Part shown: positions 34,940 to 46,544 of the stretch, piece by piece | How positions within the stretch are numbered: the first letter of the stretch is position 1 | How the letters are laid out: each line of letters begins with the position of its first letter | From: Cristatella mucedo | Taxonomy: Eukaryota > Bryozoa > Phylactolaemata > Cristatellidae | Reading direction: 5' to 3' | DNA length: 64,000 nucleotides | NCBI GenBank assembly: GCA_009760855.2 | Contig: WPIO01000003.1 | Location: 1,600,001-1,664,000 of the forward strand | Notes under the pieces: generated by a model | Seen by the model: only the letters and a program-made list of their open reading frames with translations | Databases searched by the model: none | What the model was told of the DNA's origin: nothing | Translations under genes and position numbers: made by a program

Positions 34940-35545
34940 CCACGTGATAATAAAAATAATAGGAATGCACTTGATAAAGTGCCCTCAGAGAACTCAATCT
35001 CTTTCTAGGCACTTTAAATTTGCTGCTAAGGGAAACGCAATTGAATGGTGAGTAATGTCATGCTTGATAGGAACATGAATAACATAGTTATGGGTAACAT
35101 GCACAGGGATAGCGTGCAAGTGTGGTTAGTGGCAGCATGCACATTTTCAGCACACATAAGCAAATAAAGAAAGAGTCGCATGAATCCACCAAATGCGGTC
35201 CCAAACAGGTTTGTATAAGTTCTTTTAAAATGTGGTCAAATCAGGGGATGTTCTGTCTCAAGTCGGGAGTGAGTTCCAGGCTTTGGGAGCATGCGAACTA
35301 AATGCACGGTCTCCAAAGGATTTGAGGTTTTGACGAGGTATTGGTAAACTGTTGGATTCCAAAAAGCGGTTGGTACGATGGTTGGCCTGGTGGGAGTAGA
35401 TCTGAGAGATAGGCTGGAGCCAAAGAATAAAGTGACCTAAAAGTGAGCGACAAAACCTTGAAGTCGGTGCGTTTTTGACTGGGAGCCAGTGCAGGTCGGT
35501 GAGAAGCGGTGTGATGTGGCAACTACGTCGCTCACGACAGCCGAC
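34940..35545 (-). mobile_element. CR1/L2-like LINE 3' fragment (antisense), left arm only
   Basis: It begins with the LINE tail (complement of GTGCCTAGAAAGAGATTGAG at about 34976-35012) after an ATA/AATAAT stretch. It runs through the 3' UTR and C-terminal codons (35250-35530, SLYSLAPAYLSDL). The flanking sequences at both ends are continuous in the right arm near 47240-47300. Confidence 0.9.
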
Positions 35546-36215
35546 CTGCCGAGGCTCGCCAGGACTGAACTGGAAAAATGAGTAGCTACGGTAACGCGTT
35601 TATATATTTCAGTGTCTCGTCAGTCTCCATGCTTAAGCGAAGTGGATTTGCTCCGATTTTGGAAAATCTATCATCATCAAAGGCAACAATCTGATTCTGG
35701 GGCGTCGCACGCACGGATGTACACGTATCCATTGACTCCACGGTTTTAGCACGGAATCGGAAATTAAATCTAACGACGACCTTATTCATGGAAATGTTGA
35801 AGATGCTATCCAGAAAAATGTGAAATTCGTGTTCATGGGATCATCTAGACGAGACTCATCTCGACGAGCATACTCAGATCTTGTGCATCTATTCCATGAA
35901 TATGACAAATGTTTTTATACCTAAACCGGGAGGTCATGCAGGGAAACGATTGTCTCGAATTTTCTTTTAGTTGACCTCGAGCAAGTGCATTGCATTCTAT
36001 GTATCTTGGCTCACGTTTTTCAATGCTTGGTATAGTTAGCATGTGTCTCGAGCGTAATTTGCTTCATCCAGGTGTAAGAGAAAGACAGACCAGCAAAGGA
36101 GCAAGCTCTCACGAAGCCGCATTGCATTAACACTGCTCAGCCGTGCTACCGTTGGACTCTGCGCTCTCACCCCTGACTTCATGGGCTTTATCTTTGACCT
36201 CAACTGTCGTTCGCA
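35546..36215. other. Inner end of the left arm
   Basis: It is homologous, inverted, to 46545-47240, e.g. GTGTCTCGTCAGTCTCCATG with the complement near 47150. Homology ends at the hairpin that follows. No gene is seen. Confidence 0.6.
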
Positions 36216-36266
36216 CTAAGCTTGCTAACCAAGTGGTGCAATGCACCACTTGGTTAGCACGCTTAG
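36216..36266. repeat. Near-perfect hairpin at the arm/spacer boundary
   Basis: 25-bp arms 36216-36240 and 36242-36266 are separated by a single A, with one mismatch. The core GCTAACCAAGTGGTGCA is perfect. It is followed by a 27-bp direct repeat (36269-36289 and 36296-36316). Confidence 0.93.
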
Positions 36267-36289
36267 GTGGTTAGACTATGAACACGGCT

Positions 36290-36900
36290 TGGCTTGGTTA
36301 GACTATGAACACGGCTGCAAGGCTAGTCTTCAAGTTCCAGCGGTTTGAGCACGTGTCTCCTTTGCCAAAAGAGCAGAATGGATGCCGGTTGAGTAACGGA
36401 TACAGAGCAAAGTTCTTACGCTAACCCACAAGGCCCGCCATGGCTTGGCTCCGTCGTACCTAGCTGAACCGCTGCATCAGTCTCAGCTTGTTCGCGCCCT
36501 CAGGTCCTGTGTGAGCAATACATTAGCTGTCCCATCCCTCTGCTTAAAGACAGTTGGAGACAGAAGCTTTAGCTCTGCAGGTCCTAGGCTGCGGAACTCG
36601 CTTCCACAATTCTTACGCAACGACAACTACTCTCCTACTTCCGACTATGGCTCATCCTTTTCAACGGTCCCGAGCTGCTACTTCTATGCTACTCACTACC
36701 TCAACTGCTCTCCTGACTCTGCTATGCTTCCCACTTTTTCTTTTTTTCGTGAGACGAAGTCTTTTGGCTACCGAATGCGTACGGAAAGCCGCCTAGGCAG
36801 TGAGTGGGCTTTACAAAACTCTCCTGCGTAACAAACACATGGTGTTTATGACTTTGTGGAGTTACAGACGGAAATGCATTACATTACAAATTGAACCTGC
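36290..36900 (+). mobile_element. Second LINE family (Rex1/L2-like), ORF2 C-terminus and 3' end
   Basis: Frames encode ARLVFKFQRFEHVSP, then LTHKARHGLAPSYLAEPLH, AVPSLCLKTVGDRSFS and PRLRNSLPQFLR. This is the common C-terminus of CR1-group LINEs (LTyKalhGlaPsYL; l.t.GdRaFs.aaPrlWNsLP). It differs clearly from the main LINE here. The 3' UTR ends in ATTAC repeats near 36875-36890. The frame from 36445 to 36831 is open but partial. Confidence 0.85.
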
Positions 36901-37154
36901 GAATTTTGAGCGTACTTAGCCGGTAGATGTGTACTGTTGATATGCCATCCACTGTCCTGAGCTCTAGCCTCTACCGGGCAGCACGGTATGTATGTCGACG
37001 CCCACGCCCGATCTGACGGATTCATTCAACGTGTGTGTGTTGTTTGCTATTGACTTGCCCCGGGTTTCCCTATTTCCGCGTTCTGTTTGTTCTATGATTT
37101 ACCTCTCTCTTTCCTTAAACCTGTATCGTTTCTCGCAGCTTCGATTTTGCTACG

Positions 37155-37625
37155 ATGTCAACGAAACTAAACGGAAAGCGCCTCACTGATTCTCGAACCT
37201 GCGAAATCATGTCGAAACTAAGCAAAGCGTCTGCTCCCAGTAAGAGAGTCATAGTTCGGGAGTACGAATTTAGTGAAGGCGCCACCCGAAAGACTTTGAA
37301 GAACCGCGAAGCGATCCAAGAGCGATCTGCCCTGATGAGTGAAGAGGCTCAGGAGAAGACTTTTCGAGAGTCATTTTGAAGCTTAAGGGCGTCAAGCTTG
37401 AGATTAAGCTTGAGGACGTTCTGTTTGTCTGGATCGACAGCATGTGACAGCAGCCATGCGCCAGCCTTCCTATGCCAGCCACCATCCGTCGCCACAGCGA
37501 TAGCGAAAGGCATTGTTTCCAGCCTCTAAATTCCCGAATCCGATTTTAAGGCGTCTTGGCAACGGTCAAGTCGTTGCTGAGTAATTCGGATCGAGTAATT
37601 CGGTCGATTTGGAGTAATCCGAGTT
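37155..37625 (+). pseudogene. Tigger/pogo-type transposase N-terminus (CENP-B-like DNA-binding), decayed
   Basis: The frame 37155-37379 encodes MSTKLNGKRLTDSRTCEIM, then REYEFSEGATRKTLKNREAI and a helix ending EKTFRES. This is the helix-turn-helix that binds transposon ends in pogo/Tigger transposases and CENP-B. After a stop and frameshifts, KLEDVLFVWIDSM (37402-37444) and PESDFKASWQ (37534-37563) continue the second DNA-binding helix bundle (family: eLE..ly.Wid..r ... fkASwgWl.rF). No catalytic DDE domain follows. It lies in the spacer between the arms. Confidence 0.8.
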
Positions 37626-39774
37626 CGGCGTGGATTGCAGAGCATTCTCCTTCACGGAGAAGGAGCAGAAGAGAACAAGCACGATCCGGCATTGCTAGCT
37701 GCAATAAGTATGAATGAAACACTGGCATATGTTTACATTTTCTTTTTCGTTACACTTCCTGAGGCATGAGTCGCGGTCGACTTAGCGAGCGATGCCGTGC
37801 CTGTCGGAGCGAGCTTCGAGCGAAGCGGTAGCTAGGTAGGCTGAGCAGCGGCTTCTGAAGCAGCTGCAAGGTTGCTGTCCTACTTAGTTTTGCAATTCCC
37901 TGCAATGAACGCACAAAGATAAGGTCACAATCTATCAGCATAAGCCAATTACTGGCACAAAGCAGTAGGCAAGACATGAGTCCTGCAAGGACTCAATTAA
38001 TTGCAAGCATTTCAGAACATTATTACTGGGATCACCTACAGCTAGTGCTAATTAAAAAAAAAGAGCTTGATGTGAGCGATGAGACCAAGCTAAAAATGTA
38101 AATTTCTGAGCTGAGGATTGAACTAGACACTTGTCTACAGTCGAGCGATTGACTCTTCTGCCTTATCTCTTAAACATCGAAAGATGCTAAGCATAGTCAG
38201 CAACACAAACCAACAATAAGAAAAGGCTGAAGGCTCCCTACAGTGGGAGAGAGTGCCGAGAATGTTCGCATTGAGAAATAACCCAAAGCCTTTGACTTGT
38301 CGGATCACTCCTCGACCGATTGAGTTCCCTAGTTCACTCTTATACTGCACTCAACAGCATTGAACCTGAAAGCAAATTTGCTAGGTGGTTCAGCTCAATC
38401 TCAGCGTAATACCTGAATGCACTTACATGGGTTCAATGGTAATCGAGGCCAGTGGCAATCATTACATCTTCTATGGTCGGCAACCACAGACCGTATCCCC
38501 AGCACGACATAGGCAGGTCCAGCCCGGTGGCTAATAATGCCTAAGTGCGAGCAGTCTGCCGCAGTGGTGCCCGACACCACTGAATGCTGTGCTGCCTTTT
38601 ACCTGTGGTTGCAAGGATTGTAGTAGGTCAAAAATACAGATTGATCAAAGGCTTCAGCCATTGGGAATGGACACATAATATTGTTGACTCGAATCAGCTG
38701 TCAAGCATGTTGACAGTACAAACAATATCCAACATTCTAAGGAACCTTCTCCACTTGAGTGAATAGGTCACGTGCACTGGCATTCATGCACTATTTGCTC
38801 TACTAGACGATACGGCAGGTCACAAAATCATTAAGTTCCGATGCAATGGTGAAAACCACAATTTAATAAGTGACTACTTTTTTAATTGGACGGTTGGACC
38901 CTGTAAAGTTTTGCTTTTGATTTCAAGGAACATGACTCCTATACATAAAGCTAGTAGTGGACAGCACTTTTTGAGACGGCAACCAACACTACGAGGTACT
39001 TCCACAGTTGGTACCCGAACCAAATTAAGGAAGATACAATTGACAAAGGCTCACCTGGGGTTTCTGAACTCCTTGTCTTCTTGGATGCTTCTGTTAATGT
39101 TAATTCGTCTGTCTCTTTTAACTATTTTATCAATGCCGCAAATTTTGTTCTAATAAAAAAAATTGAATGATGTCTTAGTAATTGCTATTTTGGTATAACT
39201 AGCAGCAATAAAGACTAGGACACGGTTGCATTAGAAAACAGAAGTGTTCAGTGGATTGCTCTTCTTTTGATCGCTGGTTACTTTGACCAAGGTGTATACG
39301 GTTACTGGTGCACTCACCCTGCACAAATCACGAGCTACCAGAATTATTACGCATGTATTTAGCAAGGAAATCACCACCATGCCACACCAAAATGTTCACA
39401 GAAAAGTATTTGCAAATCGCAAATGTCGACAGAAATGCAGGCAGAAGCCAAGAACTAAGTAAACTGGTGTACAAAATATCGGCAACGTATAGCCGTCTGA
39501 GTGGAAAGGCATAAACGCCAAGAAATTATTCGCCTCGCTTGCGCATCTGAATATTGGCTGGTATTTCTTACGTCAGAACTAACACCACTTACATCAGCAC
39601 AGTCAGCAAGGTAAGAAACAGGAGTCGCGCAAGAGGAGAGAACAAAGGAAAGAAGACATATTGCGCGGACAACAAAAAAAAGCCACCCAATGACTGACTT
39701 CACAATACCACTATTGGCTGAAACCTTTGAGAGGGTCAGTATTGGAAAACAGTTAGGAAGGCGCCCCAACAACT
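37626..39774. other. Spacer sequence, nothing recognised
   Basis: Short frames occur on both strands without family resemblance. There is no clear homology to either arm. Confidence 0.4.
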
Positions 39775-39789
39775 CTCCAGCCCTCCACA

Positions 39790-39875
39790 AAGCCATAAAG
39801 ACTATGTGGGTGTTACGCTGGAGAGTGTGCTATAAAGAACTCTCCTGCGTAACACCCACATAGCTTTTATGGCTT
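39790..39875. repeat. 37-bp hairpin made of inverted LINE tails
   Basis: 39790-39826 and 39839-39875 are reverse complements with two mismatches and a 12-bp loop. The right half (CTCTCCTGCGTAACACCCAC onward to about 39912) resembles the 3' end of the second LINE family at 36820-36890. So two LINE tails meet head to head. Confidence 0.9.
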
Positions 39876-40026
39876 GTTGGAGCTACAGGCGGAGATACAT
39901 TATTCATTATTCAGCCTTCCATATATGACCGGAAGCCTAGAGCAAGGTCAAGGCTTGGCTTCAACTGAATCTTCAGCAGGCGTATTGGCTGATGATACGA
40001 AAGACCTCTATATATTTCTCTTCATC

Positions 40027-40067
<41 letters not shown>
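40027..40067. repeat. (TC)n microsatellite
   Basis: This is an uninterrupted TC run of about 40 bp in the spacer. Confidence 0.95.
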
Positions 40068-40069
<2 letters not shown>

Positions 40070-41414
40070 TTCTTTCTGCCCAGAGCCGTCATGTTAATCA
40101 GCACACGGTTCAGCAGCAGATGGTAGAAATTGACATTCTGCCACGATACCAAAGAGTAGAAACGAGTAGTTACCACACAAACTTCTAGAAAACTGATCGC
40201 GGGCAACTCACAGGTGGATGGAAGGGGGCTAGCAGCCCGGGCTCCCTAGGACCAAAGCAAAAGGTTGAGCCAGATAGCTGGGCAACCAGAGTCGTCTGTC
40301 TCTTCAGCCTTCATACGGTTTATCGACTCTGAATGGTCAAGGTCTGGCCTACGATTGGCTAAAAACTGGTGCATTACCTCAATCTGCGACTCAGAAAGAT
40401 TATAAGGATTGAATGGAAACCACCGTCCTGTAGTGATTGCTCGGTAGTGCTAGCCCTCAGCTCCGGCAACAAAGAAAAGTAGAGGAGCATGGCATAAATA
40501 GCGGAGAGCAGACGATGAAGTAGTCACGTGGAAGCACTAGCACTAGGAGAGCTGGAAAAAAGTTCAAGAAGTGACTGCCGATGAAAGCTATCAGAAGAAA
40601 CGTCGATGTCACGTGGTCCGACATGAATCGCTTAAATAACTTCACATTCCGGGAGCTGCAGAGCAAATTAATCTTGCAAAACAATAACCCCACAACTTCG
40701 GAGCGCCGAGGCTGCACGGGTGCACCGCAACCTCCTAGACTTGGCACGGCACCGTGCTTCTGCTTTTGCCACCAAAGACGCTATGCGTCGACTCAAGTAG
40801 CCACCCTACCTCATCCTCCTCAGCTGGCATCGATTCTGCCGAACCGACATGGGTCTATGCCTCCTCCCTCTAGACAGACATCAGAATGCTGACGTCTGCT
40901 CTGAGAACTTTCTTATAAAATCAGATCAGAAAAGGACCAACCTGGTGAAATAAACACCCACTGGGTGAGAACGCACTAGGTCGCTTGTGTATGAAAATAT
41001 ATTATCACTTATATTCGGCATACTGACTGTTGGCGGACAGGAAAGCCTGCAATGGGACAGTTGCTGCGTAGAGCTGAAAAGTCGGCCAAACCTCGGCTGT
41101 AAAAGTAGCTGCCATTAGTCTGGTTGTACCCACGAGTAAGGTGGTCACATTAAACGACCAAAGCTGTGGGCAAGAGCCCTTCGGGATATGAAAAGCGCCT
41201 GGATCTATTGCATATCCACGATCGGGTAATGTGCTCATGAGCAAGTTGCAATCACATCACTTGTGTCTAATTGAGAAAAGCAATACCACTGCTTTCTGCC
41301 GAGCAATGCCATCGAAAGAAGATTTTTCGTTGTCTACACAATCCTAGCACATAATGACTAACATTTTTATTGATGGGGACAAAGAGCTCAGAGCTTATTC
41401 AATCGCGACAAGCG
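40068..41414. other. Spacer sequence, nothing recognised
   Basis: No gene or repeat family was recognised in any frame. Confidence 0.4.

Positions 41415-41487
<73 letters not shown>
41415..41487. repeat. (TC)n microsatellite
   Basis: A TC run of about 72 bp is followed by a short CATCACTCATCA-type imperfect repeat to about 41526. Confidence 0.95.
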
Positions 41488-41492
<5 letters not shown>

Positions 41493-41526
41493 CTCATGTT
41501 ACATCACTCATCACCCATCACTCATC

Positions 41527-44500
41527 TCTCGCAGAAGCAAGATCTTCCACCGGCACGTGCTGCCGAAGGAAGAGAGAACGAGAGCAAGGACACGACAAAG
41601 ACAAGCACATGTTAGCAGATGGCATACCGATATTTAAATCGACTCTTCACACCAGATATTCAAGCAGTACTACCCTCAACATCTTTCATAGAAGTCCTAT
41701 CACAAATTGGAGATGCATGGTCCTGTACCGGTGGTGAGCATCGCCCGTTGGTTTCCGGAGGAAGCTCTATGTCACTTGCAGCCACATTCTGTATGCTTCT
41801 CGAAGGGAATGTTTCAAATGAAATAAGGGCAACATTGGAAAACCTGCACATCCATGGCTTTCCCATAACTCCCTAAATTAGCTCCTTTGCAGAAAAGTTC
41901 TCAGACCCACAAATCGATAACTAGTTGAGGAATACATGGAGAAGATAGCAAAGATACCAGTACTACACTACAAAATACATTATTGTAGCTAACCTTAATG
42001 ACTTTCAATAAACCCGAAACGTATGAATCGGTAAAACAAATTACACTGAAAAAAAAACTTTTTCTCGCAGGGATATGAGTCAGCATTCGTGCCATCACGA
42101 TAAAGTGGCTGTTCCTGGCAGTATGCTGAGAAAGCCTGAGTCATAGATATCATATTTTATATCATGTTACCAGTATTTTATATCGCATATGCCCAGTCTT
42201 ATCTCATATCATATAATATCTTATAGCATATTCTTGTACTCGGAGTCGACTGTAGTCGTTTACAAGGTATGCTCACACCAAGCTGTGCTGATGATTTATT
42301 TTTTATCTCATCAACCAAACAATTGACATCAGTGTTTGAGAGAGAAAAGGGGATGTTTCTACAGGAATTATCACATTTCTTTCTAATTAACGGATCAACA
42401 TCGAATTTACTCTTACAAGTATTAACTACTCTTCTAAGTAGTCATTAAATGTCTCACCCTGCTACCATAAAAGTAAATAGTTTGGTAATTGCATTATACA
42501 TTTTTGAATTTTTTTTTAAATATAGAAATTAATAAAAAAAATTAAATTGGACAAACAAATCTAAGAACTAAAATTAAACTAATTAAGTAAGATAAGTTTA
42601 CTTTATTTGAAACGACCTGTAACTAGGGAATGTCTTCGTTCTAGCTTTCATAATGCCTACTAATTAGAGCGAGAAAGTCCGTCCGTCCTTACGTCCTTCC
42701 GTCACACGTGACTACCGTCACAGGGAAAGATGGATACCAGTACTTCTGGTAGTGAAGGCACTTAGCATTTACACATTTAGATATAACTTCCAGTTTTCGC
42801 TTCCAAGCTGTAGGCGGCGAAAGATGGCGGGTGGAGAGCCTCGAAACCGAGCCGGATCTTCGCTCGCTTTAAGACCTCATCGTTGATCGACGTTTGATCG
42901 ATGACGCCGGCCTCGCTTTTAAACGCTACGGCCAATGTAACCGGCTCTCAGCGGAGTCGGCCAACGGGTCGCGGCGGCGGTAGTGGCGGTCGCATATTTA
43001 AGGACCCTTACCTACATTTAGGAGTAAATTGTTATTTTGAGCGCGTGTAATTAGGGTATAGGCATGACCGCGGGGTATCAATACATAAATTACGGGCAAA
43101 TGCAATTGGTGAAAAATAAAATTCCACAGCTTTAATCGGGATTACGTATCTTTATTACTGTGGTTTCAAATAAAGACAAATATCTACACATTAATAAACG
43201 GACAGACAGGCAGAAAGACAGACAACGTGGCAAGCAAATTACGTAACTTCTATCGTGTATTTTACGAAAAATCGCGGCTACACGATATTAAATTTGAAAA
43301 ATGTAAGACCTTACATATAAGAGTGCAGCTGGAAAAAGGCACATGCGAAATAGCACACTGACTGGTAAACCATCGATATTTGATACTGAATTTCTAGGGC
43401 TTGCTCTTAATTTTTATCTGCTCCACAGAGTTATAATCTCCGCTGCGTTGAAATGCGTAATAAAATACAGTGGCTTACTCTCTCTGTCTTGCCACGCCGA
43501 TCTCATGAGAAAGCTTGTTAGTAATTTTGCCTCAGAGTTTTTCTCAGTCACGTGCCATCCGTCAGCATTCGTCCCGGGTGCATTTAATTGAATAAGGCGC
43601 AGTCTACCCGAGAAATGTCACCGGAAAAGCGTCTTCCTGTTAAACGTAGCGGGAAATCGTGTTGAAAATTATGGGTCATTTATTTAGGCGTATGGCTTGT
43701 CCGCCCCTCAGTTGCAAATAACTTGCAATCCAGCAATCCGTCGCTAAGAATGACTTCAGGTCAACTCGGCATTTTTATCTATTCTTCTGATATCGCATCA
43801 AATTTCGATCTTCACAGTTTTATAAAAATTTTCCTTTAAATAGTGGACTGATCAAAAGCTAAAACTAATCAAAAGTGTCCATAAATTAATTTCACAATTC
43901 CATGTTCAATATCAACTATGAGAGTTAATCCTGCAACTAATTATGCATCATAGCTCAACCGTCGCTTTAGTACTACAAATATCGCGATGAGCATTATGTA
44001 AGCATGACCTCGGCGAAATGTGTTGGTTGAAGGACCGACTCATTTAGGGACTCGCATTTCGCAGTTTTATGAGAATACGAAAATATAATAGCATTGAAAT
44101 TATCAAACTGTGTGAACTAGTTAAAATAAGTTTCTATGTTTATGTGTTTATAAATAACGAACATGGCAAGTAAAATAAGCAAGGTCCGTGAAGGCGCTAG
44201 TGTTGGATATCGCAGCTGTCGAATTAGAGACGGCTGTGTTTGTCCCGTGATAATAGCACCGGGCTAAGGCGCTTCGTGACTCCGGCAGCGCCTTTGAGTC
44301 ACGTGACGAGCCCCACTTTGTTGCCCACTGCAGGTAGATGCGGCTGCCGAAGCTCGTCTACAGCTGCAGGATCGAGGCTGTCGAATCAGAGGCAGCGCCG
44401 CGAGCGCGAGCTTTGCACTCTCGGAGCTGCTTGAGGGTCCCAAAGCTGCTCGAATTAATTCTTTTTTGAGGAGTCGCAAATGGCTCCCTGGTTTTGCTGC

Positions 44501-44639
44501 GGAAGTCTATACTGCAGCCTCGTCTTTATAGCGACGGAGGAGACTCGCTGCGGCACGTGACCGGTAGAGCGTGTATGAGCGACGAGCGCTCTGGCGGGGG
44601 CCTCGTGCTCGCTCGAGCCGACTCCGCTTATCAACAAGC
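41527..44639. other. Spacer sequence, no gene identified
   Basis: An AT-rich block of short imperfect repeats (TATCATATTTTATATCAT type) lies at 42148-42235. The sequence at 44260-44640 is GC-rich, and short open frames there have no recognisable domain. 42480-42600 is A/T-rich. Confidence 0.4.
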
Positions 44640-45200
44640 ACTTCTCGTACATCAAGGCGGCAATGGCTCTCTCCCCAAAAGCAAAGCGGCGACACGAAGT
44701 CGGGGGTTTCCTCGGTAACTAGATGCACACCGTGGAGGGGTGGCTTCTAGATGCCACGCGACTGACGGTTGACTGGCGAAACGGCAATCGAGCGATCAAA
44801 CTCGATCGCGATGGTCTGCTGACGCCCTTTCATTTCTGCCTAGTGCAGTAGGGCTTGCCCATTGGTGGCGCCACGATTAGCGAACAGAGCCTCTCCTTAA
44901 GCGGCCACTTCTTCGAGCGAGCATCGACGTCGCGTCAGCTGATGTCGAACTTGTTCGAGGAGGCTACACAAAATGTCTCCGTGACTGGCCCTGACATCAA
45001 GAACGACATTCGCCACGCATGTGCCCTAATCACTCGCAAAATCCTTGACGGCGGACAGGGTGACGCCTACTGCAGCATCGTGATGGGGATGCGGCGTGTG
45101 ATGCTTGGAAGAAAGAGTAACTGGTCCACGTCAACAGCTTTGTAGACATCAAGACGGCTGCATTGCGAGAGCGAGATGTTGACCTGAGGTATGTGACGGG
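44640..45200 (+). repeat. Dispersed repeat X, copy B (in the spacer)
   Basis: It is uninterrupted and starts TCTCGTACATCAAGGCGGCA. It contains GTGGAGGGGTGGCTTCTAGA and ends near GAGATGTTGACCTGAGGTAT. Its frame 44855-45145 (96 codons) reads SEQSLSLSGHFFE, FEEATQNVSVTGPDIKNDI and ALITRKILDGGQ. Copies A and C are disrupted in the corresponding frame. I do not recognise the product. Confidence 0.8.
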
Positions 45201-45344
45201 TTTATGGGCTTCTATGCTTCTGCGCTTCTGTATCAAAATAGTCGAGCAGCAATGAAATCTCAGTCGTCCGATAGGTATCGTAGTTGCCGCTTACAGGACT
45301 ACGATCCTGTACACAGCACGTTCGGTGAGATGGATGGTGTGAAG

Positions 45345-46295
45345 GCACCAATTAATAATAATAATATTATTAATAATAATGTACTTGATAAAGCGCGCTC
45401 AGAGAACTCAATCTCTTTCTAGGCGCTTTACATCTGCTGCGAAGGGAAATGCAATTAAATGGTAGGTAAAATCATGCTTGAAAAACAAACAAAATGAATA
45501 ACATGGTTAGGAGTGACATGCACAGGGTCAGCATGCAAATGTGGTTAGTGGCAGCATGCACAGTGTCAGCAAGCATAAGCACGTCACGGACGAATCACAG
45601 GGACCCACTAAATGCTGTCCTAAATAGGTGTGTTTTAGGTTCCTTTTAAATGTGGTCAGGTCAGGGGATGTTCTGACGCAGGTCGGGGGGGGAGTTCCAG
45701 GCTTTGGGAGCATACGAACTAAATGCACGGACTCCAAAGGATTTAAGGTTTGTACGAGGTATTTCTAGACTGTTGGAATCCGAAAAGCGGGTGGTACGAT
45801 GCTTGGCCTGATGGGGTAGTATATCTGACAGATAGGCTGGAGCCATAGAATGAAGGGACCTAAAAGTGAGCGACAAAACCTTGAAGTCAATCCGTTGCTT
45901 GACTGGTAGCCAGTGCAGGTCGGCGAGAAGTGGAGTAATGTGGCAACTGCGACGCTCACGACAGACAAGCCTAGCTGCGGAGTTTTGCACCAGCTGCAAT
46001 CGCCTGATCGCACATGCTGGTAGGCCAGTAAGCAGTGAGTTGCAGAAGTCGAGACGAGATTTCACGAATGCATGGACCAACTTAGACGTGTGTCTTTATC
46101 TAAACAAGCCCGAATTTTAGCAATATTATGAAGCTGAAAATAGGCAGACTTGACTGTGGAGTTGATATGGTCGTCTAACGAGAGGTCGCTTTGGAATATG
46201 ACACCTAGATTTCGAGCTGATTTGACAGGAGATATGCTGGCAGAGCCAATTTTGAGCGTCAGCCTTTCCAATTTCTGAATCACAATTAAGAACAT
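45345..46295 (-). mobile_element. CR1/L2-like LINE, 3' 0.95 kb (antisense), young
   Basis: It ends in an AATAAT run (45350-45379), followed by the tail (minus AAAGCGCCTAGAAAGAGATT). The minus frame at 45661-46080 has 139 residues ([40 protein letters not shown]). A frameshift near 46100 leads to the LTLKIGSASISPVKSARNLG frame at 46062-46295. It is closely similar to the 60.5-kb copy. Confidence 0.93.
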
Positions 46296-46544
46296 TGATG
46301 AGCTGGCATGCTACTGCCACCGCATGTGTCGTAAGGTTCAACTCACGATCGGTTGGGTCCGTGCAGGAATGATGTGCCTAATTTAGTATGGTTTTTTATT
46401 TTGACCAATGACATCGCAAATGGTGCGACCGGCTCGTGCAAGCGAAGCGATCCGTTGCTTAGCTAGCAGAGGGAGATCGTCCAGGACCTAATAAACGAGC
46501 TGCAGCCGAGAACGGACCGTGGTTTGTGCCAGGAGACTACACCC

